Program-made: the position numbers and the translations under genes
Shown: in pieces, positions 8,753-17,235 of the stretch
Layout: every line of letters begins with the position of its first letter
How positions within the stretch are numbered: the first letter of the stretch is position 1
NCBI GenBank assembly: GCA_041228285.1
Contig: CP166133.1
Coordinates: 1,955,380-2,019,379 of the forward strand
Reading direction: 5' to 3'
Source of the DNA: Neisseriaceae bacterium CLB008
GTDB lineage: Bacteria; Pseudomonadota; Gammaproteobacteria; Burkholderiales; Neisseriaceae
DNA length: 64,000 nt
The notes under the pieces: model-generated
Seen by the model: the letters and a program-made list of their open reading frames with translations, nothing else
The model's database searches: none
What the model was told of the DNA's origin: nothing

Positions 8753-9994
8753 TCACCTTAAAACCTTGGGCTCTGTTTTTTGACGCAACCGTACATAACA
8801 ACCATTGGTCCACATTCGTAAACACCATTCCAGCGGGCCATAAGCATAATAACGTAGCCAATAGTGGCTCAACGCGGTTTGGCCTAAAAACAATGCGCAG
8901 GCCAACCAAAATATCGTGGTCGGGGCACATTGACCGATCAAGCCTAGGCCGATGCCGTAAAAAATCAAGCTGCACCACAGCGACTGCAAGACATAGTTAG
9001 ACAGTGCCATTTTCCCTGCCGGCGCCAGCCACTCTGTGATCACCGTGCCCCATCGGCTTTGGTAAACTGCAACCGCCAAGGCCATATAAGCCATGCTCAA
9101 GGCAGGACCGGTCAAAACACTCAAGGCCAGCGACACCATTTCTAAGCGTGAGCCTGGATGGTAAGTGCTGCTGTAGCCATACAGTACCGCAATTGGCATC
9201 CCCACCATCAGCCCCCAAAATCGTAGGCGTTTAAAACAGCGGGCATACTGCGCTAAATGCAGAAAGACCTGACGCCGCCCAGCAATCAACCCTAAACCAA
9301 ACATCGCCAAAGCCATCGGCCCCTGCATCATCCAGGTGATGATCCAAACCGATTTTAAAGCCAGTACATGCTGTTCGATCACGCTGGCCATGCCCCCTTG
9401 AAATCCTACCGTAATGGCCGCTAGTTCAGCCAGCTGGGCGGCCTCTGTCATCTGTACGCCTTCGCGCTGAAACGCCAGAAACAGCCACCAAGCGGCCGTC
9501 GCCATAATTAAGCTCAACACCAAGCCCAGTAAAAATCGCTCCGATCGCGCCCGCATACTGTAGAGCACAACACCGACTAAAGCATACGTCGTTAAAATAT
9601 CGCCATGATACAAGAAGACTGCATGTAAGGCTCCGATCACCGCCAAGCCTAATAGACGCCGCATAAATGAGGTAAAAAAAGACGCCTGCCGCCGCTGAGC
9701 CGACATCATCTGAATAGTGAAGCTGTAGCCAAACAAAAATGAAAACAAAAGATAAAATTTGGTTTCAAAAAATGCCGCCACGATAAAGGTCACCAACCTA
9801 TCCCCTGCACTGATCGCCATCGGACTGGTTAAACCGCTGCCGTAATAAGGCGAGGCAAACACCGAAATATTCACCAGTAAAATGCCCCACAAAGCAAAAC
9901 CGCGTAACGCATCCAGAAAAAACTGTCTGGGCGCACTCGACTGAGGCACGCTGATCAATCGCTTTTTGGCTTCAACCATGATGTTTAAACCCAC
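8753..9994 (-). CDS. DUF418 (YeiB-type) integral membrane protein
   Basis: 413 residues with many hydrophobic segments. It opens with FFLDALRGFALWGILLVNISVF, the hallmark start of this family, and ends with the DUF418 C-terminal region (GKMALSNYVLQSLWCSLIFYGIGLGL ... GPLEWCLRMWT, split across helices). The molecular function of the family is not established; an acyltransferase-like or transport role is only suspected. The palindrome just upstream suggests inducible expression under the TetR protein at 7852-8475. Confidence 0.85.
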   Translation of the reverse strand: MGLNIMVEAKKRLISVPQSSAPRQFFLDALRGFALWGILLVNISVFASPYYGSGLTSPMAISAGDRLVTFIVAAFFETKFYLLFSFLFGYSFTIQMMSAQRRQASFFTSFMRRLLGLAVIGALHAVFLYHGDILTTYALVGVVLYSMRARSERFLLGLVLSLIMATAAWWLFLAFQREGVQMTEAAQLAELAAITVGFQGGMASVIEQHVLALKSVWIITWMMQGPMALAMFGLGLIAGRRQVFLHLAQYARCFKRLRFWGLMVGMPIAVLYGYSSTYHPGSRLEMVSLALSVLTGPALSMAYMALAVAVYQSRWGTVITEWLAPAGKMALSNYVLQSLWCSLIFYGIGLGLIGQCAPTTIFWLACALFLGQTALSHYWLRYYAYGPLEWCLRMWTNGCYVRLRQKTEPKVLR

Positions 9995-10000
9995 AATAAA

Positions 10001-10020
10001 ATTAGACCAGTCAGTCTAAT
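10001..10020. promoter_or_regulatory. TetR-type operator before the DUF418 gene
   Basis: Perfect palindromic arms ATTAGAC and GTCTAAT separated by CAGTCA, starting 7 bases upstream of the DUF418 ATG. TAGAC-N6-GTCTA dyads are typical of small TetR-family repressors, and a TetR gene lies just downstream of the controlled gene. Confidence 0.65.
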
Positions 10021-10359
10021 TTAACACAAGGATTTTGTCGAGCACTCTATATAGAAGACCGCCCATAACGCTTAACCATGACCATAATGGTTCGATAAAC
10101 CCATGAATAAGGCCTGACTAAAAGCCTTTATTAATACATAAATTGACCATCATCTAAAAATTTTCTTCATAAATTCAATCGATATAGGTGCACATAGATC
10201 AAGTCTATCCAAATATCACCATCGAATATGGCTGGATAAATTTAAAATTTGGTTCGTATTTATATATATAATTTAAGCCAAAACAGCATAAGACAAAAAA
10301 AACAGATTCAGGCAATCTAGCATGAACAACAACAATGCACTGAAGAGAGAGGAACACCG
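10021..10359 (+). promoter_or_regulatory. Promoter region of the seven-gene catabolic operon
   Basis: 340 AT-rich bases without a gene. A TATAAT-like hexamer lies at 10267-10272 within a TATATATATAATTT run. The stretch 10230-10262 contains several A/T-rich interrupted dyads of the kind LysR regulators bind, but no single box is convincing. A good ribosome site, GAGAGAGGAA, precedes the ATG at 10360. Confidence 0.4.
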
Positions 10360-11745
10360 ATGCACGTTTATCAAACCGTGGTACGGGGTCATTTAATCTT
10401 GGCCCACACCGAAATCCCTGATGGCTATGTAGCTATCGATCAAGGTAAAGTCGCCCGCATTGGCGCCGCCAGCGCCGGCCTACCTGCTGCTGAAACCGTT
10501 TACGACCACCGCGGTAGCTATGTATTCCCTGCCGCCATTGACGCCCAAGTACACAGCCGTAGCCAGCTCAATCAAGAAGACTTCATTTGGTCGACCCGTT
10601 CCGCAGCTGCCGGCGGCGTGGGCACCATCATTGATATGCCTTACGACTCTGGTCGCTTGATCTGCGACGCTGAACGCTTTGAGCTAAAGAAACAAGAGGC
10701 TCAGGCTCAAGCTCGGGTCGACTTTGCCCTATACGGTACGGTGCATCCTGACGAAGGCGCGAGCAAGATTGATGAAATCGTGGCCGCTGGCGCCATTGGC
10801 TTTAAATTCTCAACGTTTGGCACCGATCCGGAGCGCTTTCCGCGCATTCCACCGAAAACCATGCATGAGTGCTTTGCCCAAATCGCCAAGCATGGGCTAT
10901 TTGGCGGCGTCCACAACGAAGACGATGAAACCATCAAAACCTTAACCGCTGAATTCAAAGCGGCGGGCATCACCGATTACACCGCCCACGCCGCCACCCG
11001 ACCCATTTATGCGGAAAACCTCGCCATCCATCAAATTTATGAATTGGGCGCCGACACCGGTTGCCGCACCCACGTGGTGCACTGTTCGAATAAGCGCGGC
11101 TACGACATTTGCCAAAGCTATCAGCAGCAAGGCTTTCCCACCACCATCGAAGCTTGCCTTCACTATATGGTGTTAAGCGAGGATGAAGACGTTGCCCGTC
11201 TGGGTGGCCGCGCCAAGGTCAACCCACCGATTCGGCCGCAGCAAGAGCGTGAAGGCCTCTGGCAGCACTTGGCCGCCGGCAACATCACTGTAGTGTCGAC
11301 CGATCACGTCAGCTGGTCGCTAGACCGCAAAACCCACGCCAATATTTTTGACAACGCCTCTGGCGCCACTGGCCTCGCCCTACTGCTGCCGTTGATGATT
11401 CATGGCGCAGCCAAGCGCGGCATTTCTCTGACCCGTATTGCCCAAGTACTGGCCTACAACCCAGCGCGTTTATTCAGCCTACAGCACCAAAAAGGCGCTT
11501 TAGAATTAGGCTGCGACGCGGATTTGGCCATTGTGCGTAAAGAGCCTTACCAATACGATGCCAAAGCCAGCGGCCATAATTTTGCCGACTGGAGCCCTTA
11601 CGATGGCTTAACCATCGACTATCAGGTCAGCGCCACCATGCTGAGGGGCCAATGGATTTTTGCCAACGAACAGGTTTTGAGCGAACCGGGATCGGGCCAG
11701 TTTGTCCGTCCAGCCCACACGCTGCCTGCGGAGGCATCAGCATGA
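10360..11745 (+). CDS. Hydantoinase-family cyclic amidohydrolase (candidate hydantoin-5-propionate hydrolase)
   Basis: 461 residues of the dihydropyrimidinase/allantoinase type. The family opens a cyclic amide to an N-carbamoyl acid in the cytoplasm using a binuclear metal site. Visible motifs are the strand AAIDAQVHSRSQ, IGFKFSTFG (the bridging lysine), GGVHNEDD, THVVHCSNKRG and VVSTDHVSW. The usual HxH metal motif reads Q-V-H here, so the first metal histidine is replaced. In this operon the expected substrate is hydantoin-5-propionate, giving N-carbamoyl-glutamate for the next enzyme; that assignment is inferred. It is the first gene, and its stop overlaps the next start (ATGA). Confidence 0.85.
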   Translation: MHVYQTVVRGHLILAHTEIPDGYVAIDQGKVARIGAASAGLPAAETVYDHRGSYVFPAAIDAQVHSRSQLNQEDFIWSTRSAAAGGVGTIIDMPYDSGRLICDAERFELKKQEAQAQARVDFALYGTVHPDEGASKIDEIVAAGAIGFKFSTFGTDPERFPRIPPKTMHECFAQIAKHGLFGGVHNEDDETIKTLTAEFKAAGITDYTAHAATRPIYAENLAIHQIYELGADTGCRTHVVHCSNKRGYDICQSYQQQGFPTTIEACLHYMVLSEDEDVARLGGRAKVNPPIRPQQEREGLWQHLAAGNITVVSTDHVSWSLDRKTHANIFDNASGATGLALLLPLMIHGAAKRGISLTRIAQVLAYNPARLFSLQHQKGALELGCDADLAIVRKEPYQYDAKASGHNFADWSPYDGLTIDYQVSATMLRGQWIFANEQVLSEPGSGQFVRPAHTLPAEASA

Positions 11746-12986
11746 GCTTAATCGACACCCAACGCTATTGGCAGCAGCTGATGACCTTAGGTCAAATCAC
11801 CGACCCTAACCAGCCTTACACACGCCGCTCGTTTAGCGACTTATTCTTACAAGGCCGCAGCTGGTTAACCGAACAAATGCAGGCCGCAGGCCTTACCGTT
11901 CATGTGGACGCCGCCGGCAATTTAATCGGCCGAAAAGCAGGTAAAAAACCAGAGCTAGGCGCCATCATGCTCGGCTCACACAGCGATTCTGTGCCTTCCG
12001 GCGGACGCTTTGACGGCATTGCAGGGGTGATTGCCGCCCTAGAGTGCGCCCAAGCCTTACAGCAGCACGGTATTGAATTGAACCATGATTTAGAAATCGT
12101 GGATTTTTTGGCCGAAGAACCCAGCGAATGGGGCGTCTCCTGCGTCGGCAGCCGTGGTTTAAGCGGCTACCTCACGCCGGAACTGTTACAAACACCTCAT
12201 CCAAAAACCCAAGAGCTTTTAGCCGATGCCTTGGCACGTATGGGCGGTGACGCCAGCAAGCTACAGGTTCGCCACGACGTGGCCGCCTTTTTGGAGCTGC
12301 ACATTGAGCAAGGCCTAGTACTGGAACAAACCCAAATCGACATCGGCGTGGTCACTGGCATCGTCGGCATCATTCGACTGAGCATCACCTTCCAAGGCCA
12401 AGCAGCCCATGCCGGCACCACGCCGATGACGCTGCGCCAAGACGCTCTGACGGCAGCGGCCAACACCATTGTGTCGGCCCAAAACCTGGCCCAAGAGATG
12501 GCCGCGCGCCCTGAAGGCTATTTTGTCGCCACCTGCGGCCAGGTGCACAACCATCCCAACGCCAGCAACGTGGTGCCTGGACGAACTCAAGTCGTCTTCG
12601 ACATCCGCTCTGACACTCGCGGCTGGATGACTGAATTCGTCGACGCCATGAACATACTTGCCGTGCAGCACGCCCAAGCAGCGGGCGTGGCCATGACGCA
12701 ATTCGAACGCCTAACCGACACCTACCCTATGGCCTGCGATGAAGCTTTGATGCAACATATTGAAGCCGCCACCACGGCCTTAGGCCACAGCCAGCAGCGT
12801 ATGCCCAGCGGCGCCGGCCACGATGCAGCCTTCTTGGCCAAAGTCGCCCCCAGCGCCATGGTGTTTGTGCCCAGCGTGGCGGGGAAAAGCCATTGTCCAG
12901 AAGAATGGACGCCAGAAGCAGATTTAAGTAAGGGCGTGGCTGTCTTGATGCAGGCGCTATTGAACACAGATGCAGCGGCCGATTAA
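11742..12986 (+). CDS. M20-family N-carbamoyl-amino-acid amidohydrolase
   Basis: Zinc-dependent amidohydrolase of 414 residues in the N-carbamoyl-L-amino acid hydrolase/allantoate amidohydrolase group. Motifs: LGSHSDSVPSGGRFDGIAGV, the acidic pair in DFLAEEPSEWG, FLELHIEQG, GQAAHAGTTPM (dimerisation lid) and the C-terminal SGAGHDAAF with SVAGKSHCPEE. The start is set at 11742: GGAGG lies 8 bases before it and the ATG overlaps the hydantoinase stop. The longer open frame from 11652 would overlap the upstream gene by about 90 bases. Likely reaction here: N-carbamoyl-L-glutamate to glutamate, CO2 and ammonia (inferred from context). Confidence 0.9.
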   Translation: MSLIDTQRYWQQLMTLGQITDPNQPYTRRSFSDLFLQGRSWLTEQMQAAGLTVHVDAAGNLIGRKAGKKPELGAIMLGSHSDSVPSGGRFDGIAGVIAALECAQALQQHGIELNHDLEIVDFLAEEPSEWGVSCVGSRGLSGYLTPELLQTPHPKTQELLADALARMGGDASKLQVRHDVAAFLELHIEQGLVLEQTQIDIGVVTGIVGIIRLSITFQGQAAHAGTTPMTLRQDALTAAANTIVSAQNLAQEMAARPEGYFVATCGQVHNHPNASNVVPGRTQVVFDIRSDTRGWMTEFVDAMNILAVQHAQAAGVAMTQFERLTDTYPMACDEALMQHIEAATTALGHSQQRMPSGAGHDAAFLAKVAPSAMVFVPSVAGKSHCPEEWTPEADLSKGVAVLMQALLNTDAAAD

Positions 12987-13021
12987 GCGGCTGCTATAAA
13001 ACCAACAACGGAGAATGAAAC

Positions 13022-14113
13022 ATGGCCAGAATTTTAACCTTAGAAGACGTTGAGTTTGCCCTGCGCGGCGGCTCAGTATTTGCCTGCGGTGGCGGTGGCT
13101 GGGTGGCCCACGGGCGTGAGCTCGGCACCATGGCGGTCACCATTGGTCGTCCTGAGCTGGTGAGCCTAGACGAGGTCGCCGACGACGCTTGGATTGCCAC
13201 CGCTGCCGCCATCGGCGCACCCGGTGGACTGACCGACTGGGAAATGTTGGGCATGGACTATGTTAAAGCCGCGTCCTTATTGCAAGAAGCCTTAGGCGAC
13301 AAACTATACGGTCTGATCATCGGCCAAAACGGCATGTCATCCACCATGAATGCTTGGCTACCCTCTGCCGTCTTGGGCACCAAAGTAATCGACGCCGTGG
13401 GTGACATTCGCGCTCATCCAACCGGTGACATGGGCTCAATCGGTATGGCAAACTCCACCGAACAAATGATCCAAACCGCTGTCGGCGGCAATCGCGCCAA
13501 TAATCAATACATTGAACTGGTGACCCGCGGCGCCACCGCCAAAGTCTCGCCGATTCTGCGTAAAGCCTCAGACATGTCTGGCGGCTTCATTGCCAGCTGC
13601 CGTAATCCTTTACGCGCCGAATACGTGCGCCGTAACGCGGCCTTAGGCGGTATTTCTAAAGCCCTGACCCTAGGCCAAGCCATCATGGCGGCCGAGCCCA
13701 AAGGCGGTAACGCCGTAGTCGACGCCATCTGCAACAGCACTCAGGGCAGCATCATCGCCTCGGGTAAAGTCAGCGCCAATACCTTACGCTACACCGACGA
13801 AGCCTTTGATGTGGGCGTGATTGAAGTGGGCACCGGCAAAGACCTAGTGCGCATTCACGTCATGAACGAACACATGGCGGTCGAAAATACCCAAGGCGAT
13901 CGCTTGGCGACTTACCCTGACGTGATCACCACGCTGAACCGCGATGGCCAACCGATCAGCGCTGGCCAAGTACACGTAGGCATGGACATTTTGGTGCTGC
14001 ACGTGGCCAAACAGCATTTACCGCTGTCGTCCAGCGTGGTCGACCCCAGCGTTTATCCCCACGTTGAAGCCACTTTAGGCATCAACCTCAGCGATTACGC
14101 CCTTAAATCTTAA
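13022..14113 (+). CDS. DUF917 / S-methyl-thiohydantoin desulfurase family protein
   Basis: 363 residues. The start LTLEDVEFALRGGSVFACGGGG, the following DDAWIATAAAIGAPGG, HPTGDMGSIGM and the C-terminal DILVLHVAK are typical of DUF917. As I recall, Pfam renamed this family after an S-methyl-thiohydantoin desulfurase. That activity removes the sulfur of a thiohydantoin and leaves a hydantoin, which is exactly what the first gene of this operon would need. A Shine-Dalgarno GGAG lies before the ATG, 35 bases after the M20 gene. The family call is firm; the exact substrate (free or S-methylated thiohydantoin propionate) is inferred. Confidence 0.85.
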   Translation: MARILTLEDVEFALRGGSVFACGGGGWVAHGRELGTMAVTIGRPELVSLDEVADDAWIATAAAIGAPGGLTDWEMLGMDYVKAASLLQEALGDKLYGLIIGQNGMSSTMNAWLPSAVLGTKVIDAVGDIRAHPTGDMGSIGMANSTEQMIQTAVGGNRANNQYIELVTRGATAKVSPILRKASDMSGGFIASCRNPLRAEYVRRNAALGGISKALTLGQAIMAAEPKGGNAVVDAICNSTQGSIIASGKVSANTLRYTDEAFDVGVIEVGTGKDLVRIHVMNEHMAVENTQGDRLATYPDVITTLNRDGQPISAGQVHVGMDILVLHVAKQHLPLSSSVVDPSVYPHVEATLGINLSDYALKS

Positions 14114-14154
14114 TAATCAACAGCCCCTCAAGGGGCGCATACAAAGGATCAAAC

Positions 14155-15801
14155 ATGAGTCGTACCTTTACCGTCACCGGCGGCAACGCCTTACGCTGTC
14201 GTGGCTGGCGCCAAGAAGCGCTGCTACGCCTACTAGAAAATGTATTGGCCGTTGGCGAAGACCCTGACAACCTCATCGTCTACGCCGCCATGGGCCGTGC
14301 CGCCCGCGATTGGCCTAGCCACGACGCCATCGTCAATGCCCTGACCAGCATGACGGAAGACTACACCTTGATTGTCCAGTCAGGTAAACCCATTGGCCTC
14401 TTAAAAACCCACAGCAAAGCCCCTTTAGTGATCATGGCCAACTGTAATGTCGTAGGCCAATGGGCCAAGGCTGAAGTGTTTTATGAGCTGGAGAAAAAAG
14501 GCTTAATCTGCTGGGGCGGCCTCACCGCTGGCGACTGGCAATACATTGGCTCGCAAGGCGTGATTCAAGGCACTTATGAAATCTTTAGCCGCATCGCCGA
14601 ACGCCATTTCGACAGCAACCTAGCCGGCCGCTTCATTCTGACCGCAGGCCTTGGCGGCATGGGCGGCGCACAGCCCTTAGCAGGTTATATGGCCAAAGCC
14701 GCCACGCTGGTCGTGGAAATCGACCCAGAACGGATTGAAAAGCGCCTCAGCATTGGCTATTTACAAAAACGTGCCGACACCTTAGATGAAGCACTGGCCT
14801 TAATCCAAGCTGCACAGGCCAAAAAAGAAGCCATTTCAGTGGGCCTATTGGGCAATGCCGCCGATGTGTATCCAGAGCTGGTCGCCCGCGGCATCACGCC
14901 CGACATCGTCACCGACCAAACCTCGGCTCACGATTTAGTCTATGGCTACGTGCCTCAAGGTTATGATATGGCAGCGATTAAAACCATGCGTGAGCATGAC
15001 CACCCAACGCTGATGGCGGCCAGCTTAGCCAGCATCAAGGCCCACGTTGAAGCCATGCTGACGTTCCAAGCGCGCGGCGCCATCGTCTTTGACAATGGCA
15101 ACCTGATTCGCACCCATGCCCACAACGCTGGCGTCAGCAACGCTTTTGACATCCCGGTGTTCACCGAAGCCTTCCTACGCCCGCTATTCTGCCGCGCGAT
15201 TGGTCCCTTCCGCTGGGTGGCCCTGTCGAATAATCCGCAAGACATCGCCGTGATTGACGACTACATTCTGACCCGTTTCCCAGACAATAAAATCGTCACC
15301 AATTGGATTAACCTAGCCCGTGACTCTGTGCCGTTTGAAGGCTTACCAGCACGCATCGCCTGGCTGGGTCATCAAGAGCGTACTGATTTGGCCTTAGCCG
15401 TGAACGAGATGGTTGCCGATGGGCGCTTACAGGCCCCGATCGCCTTTACCCGCGATCACTTAGACGCCGGCGCGATGGCCCACCCCAACATCATGACCGA
15501 GAATTTAATTGATGGCTCAGACGCCATTGCCGACTGGCCGCTGATCAATGCCATGGTGAACTGTGCCTCACAGGCTGATTTAGTGGCGATTCACTCTGGC
15601 GGCGGCGGCTACAGCGGCTACATGACGTCCGCCGGCGTGACCGTCGTTGCCGACGGCACCGAGGCCGCAGCAGAACGCTTACAGCTAAGCATGACCAACG
15701 ACACCAGCCTAGGCGTGATGCGCTATGCCGACGCTGGTTATCCAGAGGCCCTAGACGAAGCCATGCAAAAAGGATTGCAGTACATTTCACTCACCCAATA
15801 A
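14155..15801 (+). CDS. Urocanase-family hydratase, candidate thiourocanate hydratase
   Basis: NAD-dependent urocanase fold, 548 residues. Family motifs are present: GLGGMGGAQPLAGYMA (NAD binding), VEIDPERIEKR, DQTSAHDLVYGYVPQGY and IHSGGGGYSGY. The substrate-side region differs from ordinary HutU: where HutU has roughly NSNLVPHWANWEHF and GQMTAGSW, this protein has ANCNVVGQWAKAEVF and GGLTAGDW (comparison from memory). With no hutI, hutG or hutF in view and a DUF917 neighbour, hydration of thiourocanate (or S-methyl-thiourocanate) is more likely than of urocanate. AAGGA precedes the ATG. Confidence 0.85.
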   Translation: MSRTFTVTGGNALRCRGWRQEALLRLLENVLAVGEDPDNLIVYAAMGRAARDWPSHDAIVNALTSMTEDYTLIVQSGKPIGLLKTHSKAPLVIMANCNVVGQWAKAEVFYELEKKGLICWGGLTAGDWQYIGSQGVIQGTYEIFSRIAERHFDSNLAGRFILTAGLGGMGGAQPLAGYMAKAATLVVEIDPERIEKRLSIGYLQKRADTLDEALALIQAAQAKKEAISVGLLGNAADVYPELVARGITPDIVTDQTSAHDLVYGYVPQGYDMAAIKTMREHDHPTLMAASLASIKAHVEAMLTFQARGAIVFDNGNLIRTHAHNAGVSNAFDIPVFTEAFLRPLFCRAIGPFRWVALSNNPQDIAVIDDYILTRFPDNKIVTNWINLARDSVPFEGLPARIAWLGHQERTDLALAVNEMVADGRLQAPIAFTRDHLDAGAMAHPNIMTENLIDGSDAIADWPLINAMVNCASQADLVAIHSGGGGYSGYMTSAGVTVVADGTEAAAERLQLSMTNDTSLGVMRYADAGYPEALDEAMQKGLQYISLTQ

Positions 15802-15915
15802 GCTGAACCCGCCGCGTCAAGCCTTGGTTTGGCGCAGCGAACGCATTCACAGCAGAGGCCTTGCTACAGACAAGGCCTCATAATAAAAAAATACCGCAGG
15901 ACCGAGGAGAATTTT

Positions 15916-17235
15916 ATGAACACCAGTCAAACCGCCCCTAAGCCGACACCGCAAAGCGCCCGTAAAGCCGTCGCTGCGGCCTCTGTGGGCAATGCGCTCG
16001 AATGGTATGACTTCAGCGTTTTTGCCTTTTTTGCCGCTTACATCGGCCATAGTTTCTTTGTCGAGGGGGATGAAACCTCGGCCTTAATCAAAACCTTTTT
16101 AGTGTTTGCCGTCGGCTTTATTGCCCGCCCCTTAGGCGCGCTATTTTTAGGCCTATACGGTGATCGTGTCGGCCGCAAAGCCGCCCTCACCTTAACCATT
16201 AGCCTGATGGCCGTGGGTACGTTCATCATCGCGGTGGCGCCACCTTTATGGATGATTGGCGCCGGTGCGCCGCTATTATTACTGGTCGGTCGTTTGCTGC
16301 AAGGCTTCTCTGCCGGCGGCGAAATCGGCGGCGCGACTGCTTTTCTGGTTGAATCGGCACCCGAAGATAAAAAAGCCAGCTACGCCTCATGGCTACAGGC
16401 CAGCATGGGCATTTCCAACATTTTGGCAGCCTTAGTTGGCGTTGGCGTGACGACTTTTTTCACCGAGCCCGAGATCCAGCAGTGGGCCTGGCGTTTGCCG
16501 TTCATCATCGGCCTATTGATTGTGCCCGTAGGCATCTACATTCGCCGCAACCTCGATGAAACGCCCGAATTTCAAGCCCAAGCACAGCACACCAGCAAAG
16601 AACACACCCCCTTGTTTGACATCGTGCGCCGCTACCCTTTGCATCTGCTGTATGGCGCGATGTTCTCCATTTTATGGACGGTGTGCGTGTATGCCCTAAT
16701 CATCTACATGCCCACCTATTACACGTCTAAAGTAGTGGGGCTAGGCTTCAGCAAAAACCAAGCCTTTACCGCCTCTCTCATCGGCAACGTGTTTATGGTC
16801 ATCGGCAGCTTGATTTCAGGGCGCTGCGCCGACAAAATCGGCATGGCCAAAGTCTTGCGCTACAGCGCAATTTTGCTGATGGTCGGCAGCTATCCCTTAT
16901 TGATGTGGCTTCACCACGATCCGGCAATGAGTACCTTGGTGTGCGTACACATCCTGTTCTGCCTGATGGTGGCGGCATTTTCTGGCGCAGCGCCTTCCGC
17001 CTTAGCCAGCATTTTCCCGGTAGAAGTACGCTCCACCGGCATGGCCGTGGCCTACAACATCGCCGCTATTTTCTTCGCCGGCTTTACCCCTGCACTGCTC
17101 ACTTGGGCCACCAGCCATAACGTCATGGCGCCTTCCTTGTACTTAGCCGGCGCCTGCGTGATCGCCTTAATTGCGCTGCAAAAAATGTTTGACCTGCCTG
17201 GCCCACGCCTAAAAAAGGCCGTCGTACATGGTTAA
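15916..17235 (+). CDS. MFS transporter of the metabolite:H+ symporter (MHS) type
   Basis: 439 residues with about 12 hydrophobic segments and the MHS/ProP signatures: ASVGNALEWYDFSVFAFFAA at the start, GLYGDRVGRKAALT in loop 2-3, LLQGFSAGGEIGGATAFLVESAP and RRNLDETPEF. The start is placed at the ATG at 15916, preceded by GAGGAGAATTTT; the longer open frame from 15829 has no better site. Its stop lies inside the next gene (8-base overlap). It most likely imports the pathway substrate or the product of the exported lyase. Confidence 0.88.
   Translation: MNTSQTAPKPTPQSARKAVAAASVGNALEWYDFSVFAFFAAYIGHSFFVEGDETSALIKTFLVFAVGFIARPLGALFLGLYGDRVGRKAALTLTISLMAVGTFIIAVAPPLWMIGAGAPLLLLVGRLLQGFSAGGEIGGATAFLVESAPEDKKASYASWLQASMGISNILAALVGVGVTTFFTEPEIQQWAWRLPFIIGLLIVPVGIYIRRNLDETPEFQAQAQHTSKEHTPLFDIVRRYPLHLLYGAMFSILWTVCVYALIIYMPTYYTSKVVGLGFSKNQAFTASLIGNVFMVIGSLISGRCADKIGMAKVLRYSAILLMVGSYPLLMWLHHDPAMSTLVCVHILFCLMVAAFSGAAPSALASIFPVEVRSTGMAVAYNIAAIFFAGFTPALLTWATSHNVMAPSLYLAGACVIALIALQKMFDLPGPRLKKAVVHG

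Noticed and set aside
11652-11741. N-terminal extension of the M20 hydrolase
   Set aside because: It lies entirely within the upstream gene, and GGAGG before 11742 with the ATGA overlap fits much better.
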